Shown here piece after piece: positions 43,079-51,623 of a stretch of 64,000 nucleotides of DNA. A program made the position numbers and the translations under genes. A model generated the notes under the pieces. The model had not been told where the DNA came from. It saw only the letters and a list, made by a program, of their open reading frames with translations, and ran no database searches. The stretch comes from JAFGSI01 sp041287425. Lineage in GTDB: Bacteria; Chloroflexota; Anaerolineae; Anaerolineales; Villigracilaceae. The DNA is taken from contig JBEULG010000037.1 in NCBI GenBank assembly GCA_041287425.1, positions 40,250-104,249 of the forward strand, in the 5' to 3' direction. The first letter of the stretch is position 1, and each line of letters begins with the position of its first letter.

Positions 43079-44839
43079 ATGACAGCAATCACCTCTCCTG
43101 CTGAATTTACCTTGACCCGCCGCCGTTCCGACCGACGCGGACCGGCGCGTTGGGTGCTCAGCCATGGCCTGCGCCACTGGTGGCTGATTCTCATCATGAT
43201 GGCCGGCGCCTGGGGCAACGCCCAACTGGCCGCCTATGTGCCCATGCTGACCGGCCGGGCCTTCGATACCATCGCCGCCGATCCGACCGCCGTCAAGGCG
43301 TTGATTCCGATTGCCTTGCTCATCGGCGGCTCGCAGGTCCTGCGCGCTGTTCTCCAGTTGGGGCGCAACTTTGGAGCCGAAGTCATCGCCCAAAAGGTCG
43401 AGCGCGATGTGCGCGACGAACTGTACGTCTCGCTGCTCGGCAAGAGCATGACTTTCCATAGCCTGCAGCCGGTCGGCGATACGATGGCGCGCGCTACCAA
43501 CGACGTGCGCGAAATCAACTACCTGTTCAGTCCGGGCGTCAACCTGGTGGTCGGCTCCATCATCTTTCTGTTCATGCCGATGATCTACGCCGTCCAGTAC
43601 CATCCGACCTTGATTCTGACGCCGCTGATTTACACGGTGCTCTATTTTTTTGCTCTGCGTGCCTATTTGCGGAAGATGGAACCCATCACCGACGATGTGC
43701 GCGCTTCCTTCGGGCGGATGAACACCCACCTGGCCGAAGCGCTGGACGGCATCGAGGTGATGAAGGGCGCCGCTCAGGAGGAGGCAGAAGTCCGGCGCTT
43801 CGAGGAGAACGCCCGCCGGGTGCGGGCTGCCAATGTCCGGCAGGGGGACCTGGAAGCGCGCTTCATCCCCCTCTTGATGTTCGCTGTTGCGCTGGGCGTG
43901 GGCCTCTTCCATGCCATCCTGCTCTACCGCCAGGGCCTCCTGCAGGTGGGCGACATTGTCGCTTACATGGGCCTGCTGCTGATGCTCGACTTTCCTACCT
44001 GGACCTCCATCTGGGCCTATTCGCAAATTTCGCTGGGCCTGGCCGGTGCCCGCCGCATTCTCGAACTGATGAACCGCGAGAACAACCTCGACCAGAACGA
44101 GGCCGGTTATGCCGGCACGATTCGCGGGCAGGTCGAATTCCGCGGCGTCTGCTTTTCCTATGACGAGGGCGAACCCACCCTGCAAGATATCGCCTTCGAA
44201 GTCCTCCCCGGCCAGACGGTGGCCATCGTCGGTCAGACTGGCGCCGGCAAGACCTCGCTGATGAAACTGGTCAACCGCACCTACGATGTCACCTGCGGGC
44301 AGGTGCTGGTGGACGGGCGCGATGTCCGCGATTGGAATCTGGCTGCTCTGCGCCGCCAGATTTCGATCATCGAACAGGACATCTTTCTCTTCTCGCGCAC
44401 CATCGCCGAGAACATCGCCTTTGGCAAACCGGGCGCCACGCAGGCCGAAATCGAGGCCGCCGCCCGCGCCGCCCAGGCCGACGAGTTCATCCAGGCCCTG
44501 CCCGACAAGTATCAGACCGTCATCGGCGAGCGCGGCGTGACCCTTTCGGGCGGCCAGCGCCAGCGCCTGGCCCTGGCGCGCGCTTTCCTGACCGACCCGC
44601 GCATCCTCATCCTCGACGACTCGACCTCGGCCATCGACTCGGCCACCGAAGACCTGATCCAGCGCGCCATCGCCGCGGCGGCCAGGGGACGCACGACCTT
44701 CATCATCACCCACCGCCTCTCGCAAATCCGCTGGGCCGACCTGATTGTCGTCCTGCGCAAGGGCCGCGTGGCGGCCATCGGCAAGCATGAGGATTTGCTG
44801 CGGACGTCCGAAGCGTACGCCAGGATTTTTAGGGAGTGA
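43079..44839 (+). CDS. ABC exporter half-transporter A (degenerate ATPase site)
   Basis: A 586-residue half-transporter: six helices (about 30-320) and an ATP-binding domain (about 350-585). Walker A is GQTGAGKTSLMKL, the signature LSGGQRQRLALARAF, and Walker B ends in ILDDSTSAID, where the catalytic glutamate is replaced by aspartate. Together with the next gene this makes a heterodimer of the TM287/288 type with one consensus and one degenerate site. The start is uncertain (43079 or in-frame 43043). Likely exports lipids, drugs or peptides. Confidence 0.92.
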   Translation: MTAITSPAEFTLTRRRSDRRGPARWVLSHGLRHWWLILIMMAGAWGNAQLAAYVPMLTGRAFDTIAADPTAVKALIPIALLIGGSQVLRAVLQLGRNFGAEVIAQKVERDVRDELYVSLLGKSMTFHSLQPVGDTMARATNDVREINYLFSPGVNLVVGSIIFLFMPMIYAVQYHPTLILTPLIYTVLYFFALRAYLRKMEPITDDVRASFGRMNTHLAEALDGIEVMKGAAQEEAEVRRFEENARRVRAANVRQGDLEARFIPLLMFAVALGVGLFHAILLYRQGLLQVGDIVAYMGLLLMLDFPTWTSIWAYSQISLGLAGARRILELMNRENNLDQNEAGYAGTIRGQVEFRGVCFSYDEGEPTLQDIAFEVLPGQTVAIVGQTGAGKTSLMKLVNRTYDVTCGQVLVDGRDVRDWNLAALRRQISIIEQDIFLFSRTIAENIAFGKPGATQAEIEAAARAAQADEFIQALPDKYQTVIGERGVTLSGGQRQRLALARAFLTDPRILILDDSTSAIDSATEDLIQRAIAAAARGRTTFIITHRLSQIRWADLIVVLRKGRVAAIGKHEDLLRTSEAYARIFRE

Positions 44840-44862
44840 GAGAACCGCTCTCAGGATGACTT

Positions 44863-46680
44863 ATGGGCTTCTTCGACGAACTCAATCCCGAAAAATACGA
44901 CCGCCAATACAAAGATCGCGACCTGGTCAGACGCCTTGTCGCCCAATTCAAGCCTTACCGCAAGGGGATGATTCTCATTTCCCTGCTGACGCTCGTCATC
45001 TCGCTAATCGGCGCGCTGCTGCCTATCGTCGGCGGGCGGGCGCTCGATTTTCTGGATGACACCCATCACTGGATTGTCCTGGTGGTCATTCCGCTCATCG
45101 TGACCCTGGTGGGCGTCAGCGAGTGGGGGCTGAACTGGCTGCGGCGCAGTCTGACGGTGCGCGTCCTCGGCGACGTGGTGCTCGACCTGCGCACGCGCGC
45201 CTTTCGCGCCGCCGTCGGCCATGACCTGTCTTTCTACGACCAGTATTCCTCTGGCCGCATCGTCTCGCGCATCAACTCCGACACCAACGATTTGAGCCAA
45301 CTGGTCACCATCGTCACCGACGTGGCCTCGCAGGTGGTGCAGGCGGTCTTTCTCGGCGTGGTGCTGGTCCGTACCGAGTGGCATCTTTCGCTGGTGCTGT
45401 TCTCCTTCATGCCGATTGTCTTCGGCATTGCCATCGGCTTTCGCCGCCTGGCGCGCGCCGTCACCAAGAAGGGCATGCAGGCCATGGCCGATGTCAACGC
45501 CGCCATCAAGGAGACCGTCTCGGGCATCGCGGTGGCCAAGAATTTCCGCCAGGAGATGACCATCTTCGAGGAGTTCGACCGCGCCAACCGGAAATCGTAC
45601 CGCTTCAACATTCAGCGCGGTTTCGTCCTTTCGCTGATTTTCCCGGTCTTGAACGCCGTCACCGGCATCTTCACGGCGATTCTGGTCTATTTGGGCGGGA
45701 TCAGCGCGGCGACGGCGGTCATCTCGGCCGGGGCCTGGTACCTGTTCCTGCTCAGCCTGGACCGCTTCCTGTGGCCGGTGATGAACCTCTCGGCCTTCTG
45801 GGCGCAGATTCAGTCGGGGCTGAGCGCCTCAGAGCGAGTCTTCGCCCTGATCGACGCCGAGCCGGCTGTCGTCCAGACCGAGGCGCGGCCGGTTCCGCCC
45901 CTGCGCGGCGGGATTCGCTTTGAGCGGGTCACCTTCCGCTACGCCGAGAATGAACCCGTCCTGACCGACTTCAGCCTGGAGATCCGCCCCGGCGAGAGTT
46001 TGGCCATCGTCGGTCACACCGGCTCGGGCAAGACCTCCATCGCCCGGCTGATTGCCCGTTTCTATGAGTTCCAGGCCGGGCGCATTCTGGTCGATGAGAT
46101 GGATATCCGCACCTTCGACCTGGCTTCGTACCGGCGGCAGTTGGGAATTGTCTCGCAGGTGCCGTTCCTGTTCTCCGGCACGGTCGCCGAGAACATCCGT
46201 TACGCCGCCCCCCAGGTGAGCGACGCCGAGATGCTGGCGATGGCGCGCCGCATCGGCGACGGCGACTGGCTGGAGACGCTGCCCGACGGCCTGGAGACGC
46301 AGGTCGGCGAGCGGGGCGGGATGCTCTCGATGGGCCAGCGCCAACTGGTGGCGCTGATGCGTGTCTTGGTCCAGAAGCCGGCCATTTTCATCCTGGATGA
46401 GGCCACTGCCAGCATTGACCCCTTCACCGAGTGGCAGATTCAACAGGCCCTGAACCTGATTCTTGCCGAATCGACCAGCATCCTGATCGCCCACCGACTC
46501 TCGACGGTCAAGGCCGCCGACCGAATCATCGTCCTGGAAAAGGGCCGCATCATCGAGGAGGGCAACCACGATGGGTTGCTGCTCCAGGGCGGGCATTATG
46601 CCACGCTCTACAACACCTACTTCCGTCACCAGAGCCTGGCGTATGTGGAGCAAGCCCGCCAGTTCGTGGAGGGGGATTGA
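44863..46680 (+). CDS. ABC exporter half-transporter B (canonical ATPase site)
   Basis: A 605-residue half-transporter with six helices (about 40-330) and an ATP-binding domain (about 360-600). Walker A is GHTGSGKTSIARL, the signature is LSMGQRQLVALMRVL and Walker B ends FILDEATASID with the catalytic glutamate intact. It starts 23 bases after half A with CAGGATGACTT before the ATG and must pair with it. The C-terminal tail is short (VEQARQFVEGD). Confidence 0.93.
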   Translation: MGFFDELNPEKYDRQYKDRDLVRRLVAQFKPYRKGMILISLLTLVISLIGALLPIVGGRALDFLDDTHHWIVLVVIPLIVTLVGVSEWGLNWLRRSLTVRVLGDVVLDLRTRAFRAAVGHDLSFYDQYSSGRIVSRINSDTNDLSQLVTIVTDVASQVVQAVFLGVVLVRTEWHLSLVLFSFMPIVFGIAIGFRRLARAVTKKGMQAMADVNAAIKETVSGIAVAKNFRQEMTIFEEFDRANRKSYRFNIQRGFVLSLIFPVLNAVTGIFTAILVYLGGISAATAVISAGAWYLFLLSLDRFLWPVMNLSAFWAQIQSGLSASERVFALIDAEPAVVQTEARPVPPLRGGIRFERVTFRYAENEPVLTDFSLEIRPGESLAIVGHTGSGKTSIARLIARFYEFQAGRILVDEMDIRTFDLASYRRQLGIVSQVPFLFSGTVAENIRYAAPQVSDAEMLAMARRIGDGDWLETLPDGLETQVGERGGMLSMGQRQLVALMRVLVQKPAIFILDEATASIDPFTEWQIQQALNLILAESTSILIAHRLSTVKAADRIIVLEKGRIIEEGNHDGLLLQGGHYATLYNTYFRHQSLAYVEQARQFVEGD

Positions 46681-46701
46681 AAGCGTTTTCCTGATGAGAC
46701 G

Positions 46702-46734
46702 AGAGACCTGGCTTCTTCGAGAGGCCAGGTCTCT
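46702..46734. terminator. Hairpin after the ABC exporter operon
   Basis: AGAGACCTGGC pairs with GCCAGGTCTCT (11 bp) around an 11-base loop between convergent genes. No strong U-run follows on either strand, so termination efficiency is uncertain. Confidence 0.55.
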
Positions 46735-46760
46735 GTGAATCGGCGCTCCAAAAGGGGCAG

Positions 46761-47411
46761 TTAGACCCACAAAGCCATTCCGAACAGCCAGGCCAGCGTG
46801 GCCAAAAAGACCAGCCATTCCACGAAGGCCAGCGCCCAGAAGCGCGGCCGCTCAGGCGCTTGTTGCGGGTCGAGGCTTTCGAGCGCATCCGCCTCAGGCT
46901 TTTGTAGGCGCGGCAGGAGCAAAAAGGAGGCAAACGCCGCCGCAGTCAGCAGGGAGAGCAGGTTGGCGGCTTTGGGGATGACGACCCGCTCTGCCGGCTG
47001 GAACTGAATCGCCAGCCCGAAGACGAGCACCATTGCCAGCCCGCCGCGGAAGAAGGTCATGGCGGCTTTGACGTGCGGTTCCAGGTTGTTCATCGGGAAG
47101 AGGCCGACGGCTGTCACGCCCAGGGCGGTTACGATGCCGAAAGCAACCCCCAGCCAGCCGAGCAGGCTGTTCAGCCGGATTCCCAGGAAGACGAGAAACG
47201 GAATGAGCAGGATGCCGCCGATGATCAGCCCGAGGTTGAAGGCCCAGGCCCGGCGCGAAATTCCCACCTCCCCCAGTTCGGAAATGAAGTGGTTGAGGGG
47301 CGAGTACCGCTCACCGCGCTTGCCGCGATACTCCAGCGCGGCGTACAAGACGGCCAGGACGACCAGCGTCGTCCCCCCAAGAGCAGCCCAGGCGACAAGT
47401 CGAGAGAACAT
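46761..47411 (-). CDS. DUF998-like polytopic membrane protein
   Basis: A 216-residue protein with about six hydrophobic helices. The early loop contains SPLNHFISELGEVGISRRAW, the typical mark of DUF998-like membrane proteins, followed by GVTAVGLFPMNNLEPHVKAA. Function unknown. MFSRLV is chosen because a TATAAT lies seven bases upstream (plus-strand 47419-47424); the longer open frame would run through the tRNA gene. There is no Shine-Dalgarno, again consistent with a leaderless mRNA. Confidence 0.75.
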   Translation of the reverse strand: MFSRLVAWAALGGTTLVVLAVLYAALEYRGKRGERYSPLNHFISELGEVGISRRAWAFNLGLIIGGILLIPFLVFLGIRLNSLLGWLGVAFGIVTALGVTAVGLFPMNNLEPHVKAAMTFFRGGLAMVLVFGLAIQFQPAERVVIPKAANLLSLLTAAAFASFLLLPRLQKPEADALESLDPQQAPERPRFWALAFVEWLVFLATLAWLFGMALWV

Positions 47412-47580
47412 GCGGAGTATTATATCCCAAACGCTGAGCCGCCCGTTCCTCGGCCCTGACCGCCGCGTCGCTCGCGATTTGGTTCCAGCGCTGAGGCTAC
47501 TTTGTTCTCGCAGAAGGAACGTTTTGCGAGGCAAACGGCGATCCCCTCTCCGAATTCCCGGCCAATCCTCCCCCCGCAAG

Positions 47581-47608
47581 CAAAACGCGCCCAGGAACCG
47601 GGGCGCGT
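47581..47608 (-). terminator. Terminator of the tRNA gene
   Basis: On the minus strand ACGCGCCC and GGGCGCGT form an 8-bp stem with an 8-base loop, followed by TTTG. It lies about 30 bases beyond the tRNA 3' end. The rest of the stretch to the next gene holds nothing recognisable. Confidence 0.6.
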
Positions 47609-47635
47609 CGTGGAGTTCAGGGTTGTCCCTGAGAC

Positions 47636-47710
47636 TGGTGGCGAGGGTGGGACTTGAACCCACAACCAAGGGCTTATGAGTCCCCTGCTCCACCGTTGAG
47701 CTACCTCGCC
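47636..47710 (-). tRNA. tRNA with CAT anticodon (tRNA-Met; tRNA-Ile2 not excluded)
   Basis: A cloverleaf folds on the minus strand: 7-bp acceptor GGCGAGG with CCTCGCC, D-arm with AGCTCAACGGTGGAGC, anticodon loop CTCATAA, and T-arm GTGGGTTCAAGTCCCAC. A and CCA are encoded at the 3' end. Initiator tRNA features (mismatched first acceptor pair, GGG-CCC anticodon stem) are absent, so it is elongator-type or lysidine-modified tRNA-Ile2. The base pair next to the anticodon loop is A-G. Confidence 0.9.
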
Positions 47711-47721
47711 AAGCGGCCTAG

Positions 47722-47750
47722 ATATTACTATGGGGTCAGCGTTTTGTCAA
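47722..47750 (-). promoter_or_regulatory. Strong promoter of the tRNA gene
   Basis: On the minus strand a perfect TTGACA and TAATAT are spaced by 17 bases, 11 bases before the mature tRNA 5' end. Confidence 0.75.
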
Positions 47751-47928
47751 CGCTCTGACAGGCCGAAATCAGGGCTTTCTCATGATCGAGGCTTGCTTTT
47801 TTCAAAAACACTTTTTTGCCCCAGATTGCACGAATTGACACAGATTTTTTAGGCCAATTTGTGCTCACCGTCACGGGAGAGATTAAGGATATCAAATCTA
47901 CGGATGATGAGCAGGAAAAATCGCACGG

Positions 47929-47956
47929 TTGACGTCTGGACAACTTGTGGTAGAAT
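47929..47956 (+). promoter_or_regulatory. his operon promoter
   Basis: TTGACG and TAGAAT are spaced by 16 bases. The predicted start is about five bases before the hisL leader-peptide ATG. Between the tRNA promoter and here (47751-47928) I see no gene. Confidence 0.75.
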
Positions 47957-47967
47957 TGCGCCCAATC

Positions 47968-48039
47968 ATGAAACGAACCCTGCACCATCATCATTTGTCT
48001 TCCCCCTGCCTGACCGGAGCGCAGGTTCGTTTCGCGTGA
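47968..48039 (+). CDS. hisL: his operon leader peptide with four consecutive histidines
   Basis: A 23-codon ORF beginning MKRTLHHHHLSSPC and ending QVRFA. Four consecutive His codons (CAC CAT CAT CAT) are the hallmark of histidine attenuators. The first part (GAAACGAACCCTG, 47970-47982) pairs with 48022-48033 to enclose the His codons; GACCGG (48012-48017) can pair with CCGGTC (48069-48074), the 5' arm of the terminator. A ribosome stalled at the His codons would leave GACCGG free and prevent termination. The ATG is almost at the mRNA 5' end. Confidence 0.88.
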   Translation: MKRTLHHHHLSSPCLTGAQVRFA

Positions 48040-48063
48040 ATCCAAACCGAACTGCCTTATCTC

Positions 48064-48094
48064 AAGCCCCGGTCGCAAGGCCGGGGGCTTTTTT
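48064..48094 (+). terminator. his attenuator (intrinsic terminator before hisG)
   Basis: AAGCCCCGG pairs with CCGGGGGCTT (one bulged G) and is followed by six T residues, 14 bases before the hisG ATG. The 5' arm is shared with the antiterminator pairing described for hisL. Confidence 0.9.
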
Positions 48095-48107
48095 ATCCAG
48101 GAGTCCT

Positions 48108-49109
48108 ATGCAGCGCACCGACATCCGCCTTTCTTTGCCCTCCAAGGGCCGCCTCGCCGAGGACAGCCTTGCCTTTCTGGCGGCTTGCGGCCTGGGCATC
48201 TACAAACCCAACCCGCGCCAGTACGAGGCGACCATCCCCTCCCTCCCTGGCCTGACCGTCCTCTTCCAGCGCCCGACCGACATCGTCATCTCTGTCCGCA
48301 ACGGCAGCGTGGACTTCGGCATCACCGGCCTGGATGTGCTGACCGAGCACCGCGGCCCCAACGGCGAGGTGCTCATCCTCCATGATGCCCTCGGCTTCGG
48401 CGCCTGCTCCCTGAACGTCATCGTCCCCGAAGCCTGGGAAGAGGTAACCACAATGGCCGACCTGCGCCGCAAGCAGGAGCAACTCGGCCGCCCGCTGCGC
48501 GTTGCCACCAAGTATCCCCACACCGCCGCGCCCTTCTTTGCCCGCCATGACTTGCCAGAGACGGTTTTCATCACCGCAGAAGGGACGCTTGAGATCGCCC
48601 CGGCCATCGGCTACGCCGACCTGATCATTGACCTGGTCTCCTCCGGCCAGACTCTGCGCGACAACCGCCTGCGTCCCCTGAGCGACGGCCTCATCCTGCG
48701 TTCGCAGGCCGCGCTGATCGCCAACCAGGCCGCCCTGCGTTCCCGTCCTGAGGTGTTGGCCGTGGCGCGTCACTTGCTCGAATTCTTCGATGCCCACCTG
48801 CGTGCCCAGGAGAACCTCTCGGTCTTCGCCAACATGCGCGGCGAAAGCCCGGAGATCATCGCCCGGCGCATGTTCGCCCAGACCACCCTGGGCGGCCTGA
48901 ACGGCCCGACCATCAGCCGCATCGTCGTCCGCGACGGCGACTCGAACTGGTACGATGTCCACATCATCGTCCGCCGCGACCAACTGCCGACGGCCATTGC
49001 CGAACTGCGCGCCATCGGCGGCAGCGGCGTGGTCGTCGCGCCGGTCACTTATATCTTCGAGGAGGAGCCGCCGCGCTACAAAGCCCTCCTCGAAGCGTTA
49101 CGACTGTAG
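48108..49109 (+). CDS. hisG: ATP phosphoribosyltransferase (long form)
   Basis: A 333-residue HisG that condenses ATP with PRPP, the committed step of histidine synthesis. It has LSLPSKGRLAEDSLAFLAAC, FGITGLDVL and the PRPP loop DLIIDLVSSGQTLRDN (about residue 165). Residues beyond about 225 form a long-form C-terminal domain for histidine feedback inhibition, so the enzyme does not need HisZ. CAGGAGTCCT precedes the ATG. It heads the operon right after the attenuator. Confidence 0.95.
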   Translation: MQRTDIRLSLPSKGRLAEDSLAFLAACGLGIYKPNPRQYEATIPSLPGLTVLFQRPTDIVISVRNGSVDFGITGLDVLTEHRGPNGEVLILHDALGFGACSLNVIVPEAWEEVTTMADLRRKQEQLGRPLRVATKYPHTAAPFFARHDLPETVFITAEGTLEIAPAIGYADLIIDLVSSGQTLRDNRLRPLSDGLILRSQAALIANQAALRSRPEVLAVARHLLEFFDAHLRAQENLSVFANMRGESPEIIARRMFAQTTLGGLNGPTISRIVVRDGDSNWYDVHIIVRRDQLPTAIAELRAIGGSGVVVAPVTYIFEEEPPRYKALLEALRL

Positions 49110-49142
49110 GGGGCCTTGTCTGCCCCCATGACAGGAGATCCC

Positions 49143-50495
49143 ATGATCAGCATCTATGACTCCCCAACCGCTCGCACTACCCTCCTCAAGCGCCTCCCGC
49201 CCGACGAGACTCGCCTCCCGCCGGCCATGTTCGAGCGCCTGGCCAGCCTCTTCGGCGAGCACATCGGCGCGGAGGAGGCCGTCCGCCGCATCCTGGCGGA
49301 TGTCCGCGCTCGCGGCGACGCCGCCCTGCGGGAGTGGGGCGCCCGCCTGGACGGAGTCCCTGCCGAGGCGCCGCTGCGCGTCCCGGCCGAGGCGCTCGAT
49401 TCGGCCCTGGCCGCGCTGGACCCGGCCCTGAGGTCCGCGCTGGAGGCCGCCGCCGAGCGCATCTGCCAGTTCCACCGCCGCCAGCCGCTGACGAGTTGGT
49501 TCACCCACGATCTGGGCGGCACGCTCGGCCAGTTCGTCCGCCCGCACCGCCGCGTTGGCCTGTACGTGCCCGGCGGGACGGCGCCCTTGCCCTCTTCGGT
49601 GCTTATGGCGGCTATCCCTGCCCAGGTGGCGGGGGTGAGGGAAATCGTCGTCGTCACGCCGCCGGCGCGAGGGACAGGAAAGGTTGCCTCGGTTACCCTG
49701 GCCGCCTGCGCCTTGTGTGGCGTGAGCGAAGTCTACGCCCTCGGCGGGGCGCAGGCCATCGCCGCCCTGGCCTACGGCAGCGAGTCCATCCCCGCGGTGG
49801 ACAAGATTTTCGGCCCCGGCAACCTGTTCGTGACGTTGGCCAAGCGCCAGGTCTTCGGCGTGGTCGGCATTGACGGGCTGGCCGGCCCCACCGAGACGGT
49901 CGTCATCGCCGACGACTCGGCCAAGCCAACGTGGGTGGCCGCCGATCTGCTGGCTCAGGCCGAACATGACGTCCTGGCCTCTGCCATCCTGTTGACGCCG
50001 TCGCGCCCATTGGCCGAGGCCGTGCAGGTGGAAGTGGCCCGCCAGATGGAGGCCCTGCCGCGCGCTGACGTGTTGGCCCAGTCGCTGGCCGGACAGAGCG
50101 GCATCGTTGTCACCCGCGACCTGGAGGAGGCTGTCGAACTAAGCAACCTGTATGCTCCCGAACACCTCTGCCTGGCTGTGCGCGAGCCCTGGACGCTGGC
50201 CGAGAAAATCACCTGCGCCGGCGGAATCTTCATGGGCGAGCATTCCTGCGAAGTGCTTGGGGATTACCTCGCCGGGCCGAGCCACGTCATGCCCACCGGC
50301 GGTTCGGCGCGCTTTGCCTCGCCGCTCAATGTCTGGGATTTTGTCCACCTCGTCAGCCTGGTCGCTCTCGATCCGGCCACCACCGCGCAAATTGCCCCGC
50401 TGGCGGCGCGCATCGCTCGGGCGGAGGAACTGGAAGGGCACGCCCGTTCGGCGGATTGGAGAGGCGGGGAGATAGATAATCAGATGGTCAGATAG
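49143..50495 (+). CDS. hisD: Histidinol dehydrogenase
   Basis: A 450-residue zinc enzyme that oxidises L-histidinol to L-histidine in two NAD-dependent steps. Family segments are VGLYVPGGTAPLPSSVLMAA, the GPGNLFVTLAKRQVFG region, GPTETVVIADDSA and YAPEHLCLAV with the catalytic Glu-His pair. ACAGGAGATCCC precedes the ATG at 49143; an upstream in-frame start lacks such a site. Confidence 0.95.
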   Translation: MISIYDSPTARTTLLKRLPPDETRLPPAMFERLASLFGEHIGAEEAVRRILADVRARGDAALREWGARLDGVPAEAPLRVPAEALDSALAALDPALRSALEAAAERICQFHRRQPLTSWFTHDLGGTLGQFVRPHRRVGLYVPGGTAPLPSSVLMAAIPAQVAGVREIVVVTPPARGTGKVASVTLAACALCGVSEVYALGGAQAIAALAYGSESIPAVDKIFGPGNLFVTLAKRQVFGVVGIDGLAGPTETVVIADDSAKPTWVAADLLAQAEHDVLASAILLTPSRPLAEAVQVEVARQMEALPRADVLAQSLAGQSGIVVTRDLEEAVELSNLYAPEHLCLAVREPWTLAEKITCAGGIFMGEHSCEVLGDYLAGPSHVMPTGGSARFASPLNVWDFVHLVSLVALDPATTAQIAPLAARIARAEELEGHARSADWRGGEIDNQMVR

Positions 50496-50523
50496 TCAAT
50501 CGTTGTACGGTCGAAGAGTTGCT

Positions 50524-51606
50524 ATGTTCCAGAAACTGCCCGAACACATCGAAGCCCTGCCTCCCTACACGCCCATCGAACCTTTCGAGGTGCTGTCGGC
50601 GCGCTATGGGCGCAGGCCGGAGGAAATCATCAAACTGGACGCCAACGAGAATCCCTATGGCCTCTCGCCGCGCGTCCGCCGCGCCCTGGCGGAGATGGAA
50701 TATGCCCACATTTACCCCGACCCTGAGAGCCGGGCGCTGCGCCGGGCGCTGGCCGAATATACCGGCGTCCCGATGGAAAACCTGCTGGCCGGCGCCGGGG
50801 CGGACGAACTGATTGACTTGATTCTGCGCCTCCTGCTTCGGCCAGGGGAATGTGTGCTGGATTGCCCGCCCACCTTTGGCATGTACGCCTTCGACACGCT
50901 GCTCAACGCCGGGACTCTGATCGAGGTCCCGCGCCGCCCCGACTTCTCCCTCGACCTGGAGGGCATCCGCGCCGCCGTGGCCGCTCACCACCCGAAGATT
51001 CTCTTCCTGGCCTCGCCCAACAACCCCGATGGCTCGCTGATTCCGCCGGACATCCTCGAAGAATTGCTGCGCCTGCCCCTTTTGCTGGTGGTGGATGAAG
51101 CCTATATTGAGTTCGCCGATGCCCCCTCCCTGATTAGCCGTGTACCCGGCACTTCAAACCTGATCGTCCTGCGCACCTTCAGCAAGTGGGCGGCGCTGGC
51201 CGGGCTGCGCGTTGGCTACGGGGCGTTTCCCTCCTGGCTGATGCCTGCCCTGTGGAAGGTCAAGCAGCCCTACAACGTCAATGTGGCCGCCTCGGTGGCT
51301 GCCATGGCCGCCCTCGAGGAGGTGGACTATCTCCGCGCCCAGGTAGCCGCCATCTGCCGGGAACGTGAGCGCCTGTGGCAGGGACTGACCGCCATCCCCT
51401 GGCTGAAGCCCTATCCGACGCGCTCGAACTTCATCCTCTGCCGCGTCCTCGGTCGGGATGCTTCCGAACTCAAAACCCGCCTGGCGCAGGAATACGGCAT
51501 CCTGGTCCGCTATTTCGATAAGCCCGGCCTACAGGATTGCATCCGCATCAGCGTCGGGAAGCCAGAGCACACCGACGCTTTGCTGGAGGCGCTGACTGGT
51601 GTGTGA
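50524..51606 (+). CDS. hisC: Histidinol-phosphate aminotransferase
   Basis: A 360-residue class I/II PLP enzyme that transaminates imidazole acetol phosphate. It shows KLDANENPYGLSP at the N-terminus, GAGADELIDLILRLL, SPNNPDG, VVDEAYIEFA and the Schiff-base lysine in RTFSKWAALAGLRVGYG. A stretch of degenerate short repeats (about 50471-50510) separates it from hisD. The Shine-Dalgarno is weak (AAGAG). Confidence 0.94.
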   Translation: MFQKLPEHIEALPPYTPIEPFEVLSARYGRRPEEIIKLDANENPYGLSPRVRRALAEMEYAHIYPDPESRALRRALAEYTGVPMENLLAGAGADELIDLILRLLLRPGECVLDCPPTFGMYAFDTLLNAGTLIEVPRRPDFSLDLEGIRAAVAAHHPKILFLASPNNPDGSLIPPDILEELLRLPLLLVVDEAYIEFADAPSLISRVPGTSNLIVLRTFSKWAALAGLRVGYGAFPSWLMPALWKVKQPYNVNVAASVAAMAALEEVDYLRAQVAAICRERERLWQGLTAIPWLKPYPTRSNFILCRVLGRDASELKTRLAQEYGILVRYFDKPGLQDCIRISVGKPEHTDALLEALTGV

Positions 51607-51623
51607 AAACGAGGAGGCATGGT

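Noticed and set aside
46761..47693. A 310-residue version of the DUF998-like protein starting inside the tRNA gene
   Set aside because: Translation would have to run through a tRNA and its terminator; the internal ATG at 47411 has a TATAAT seven bases upstream.
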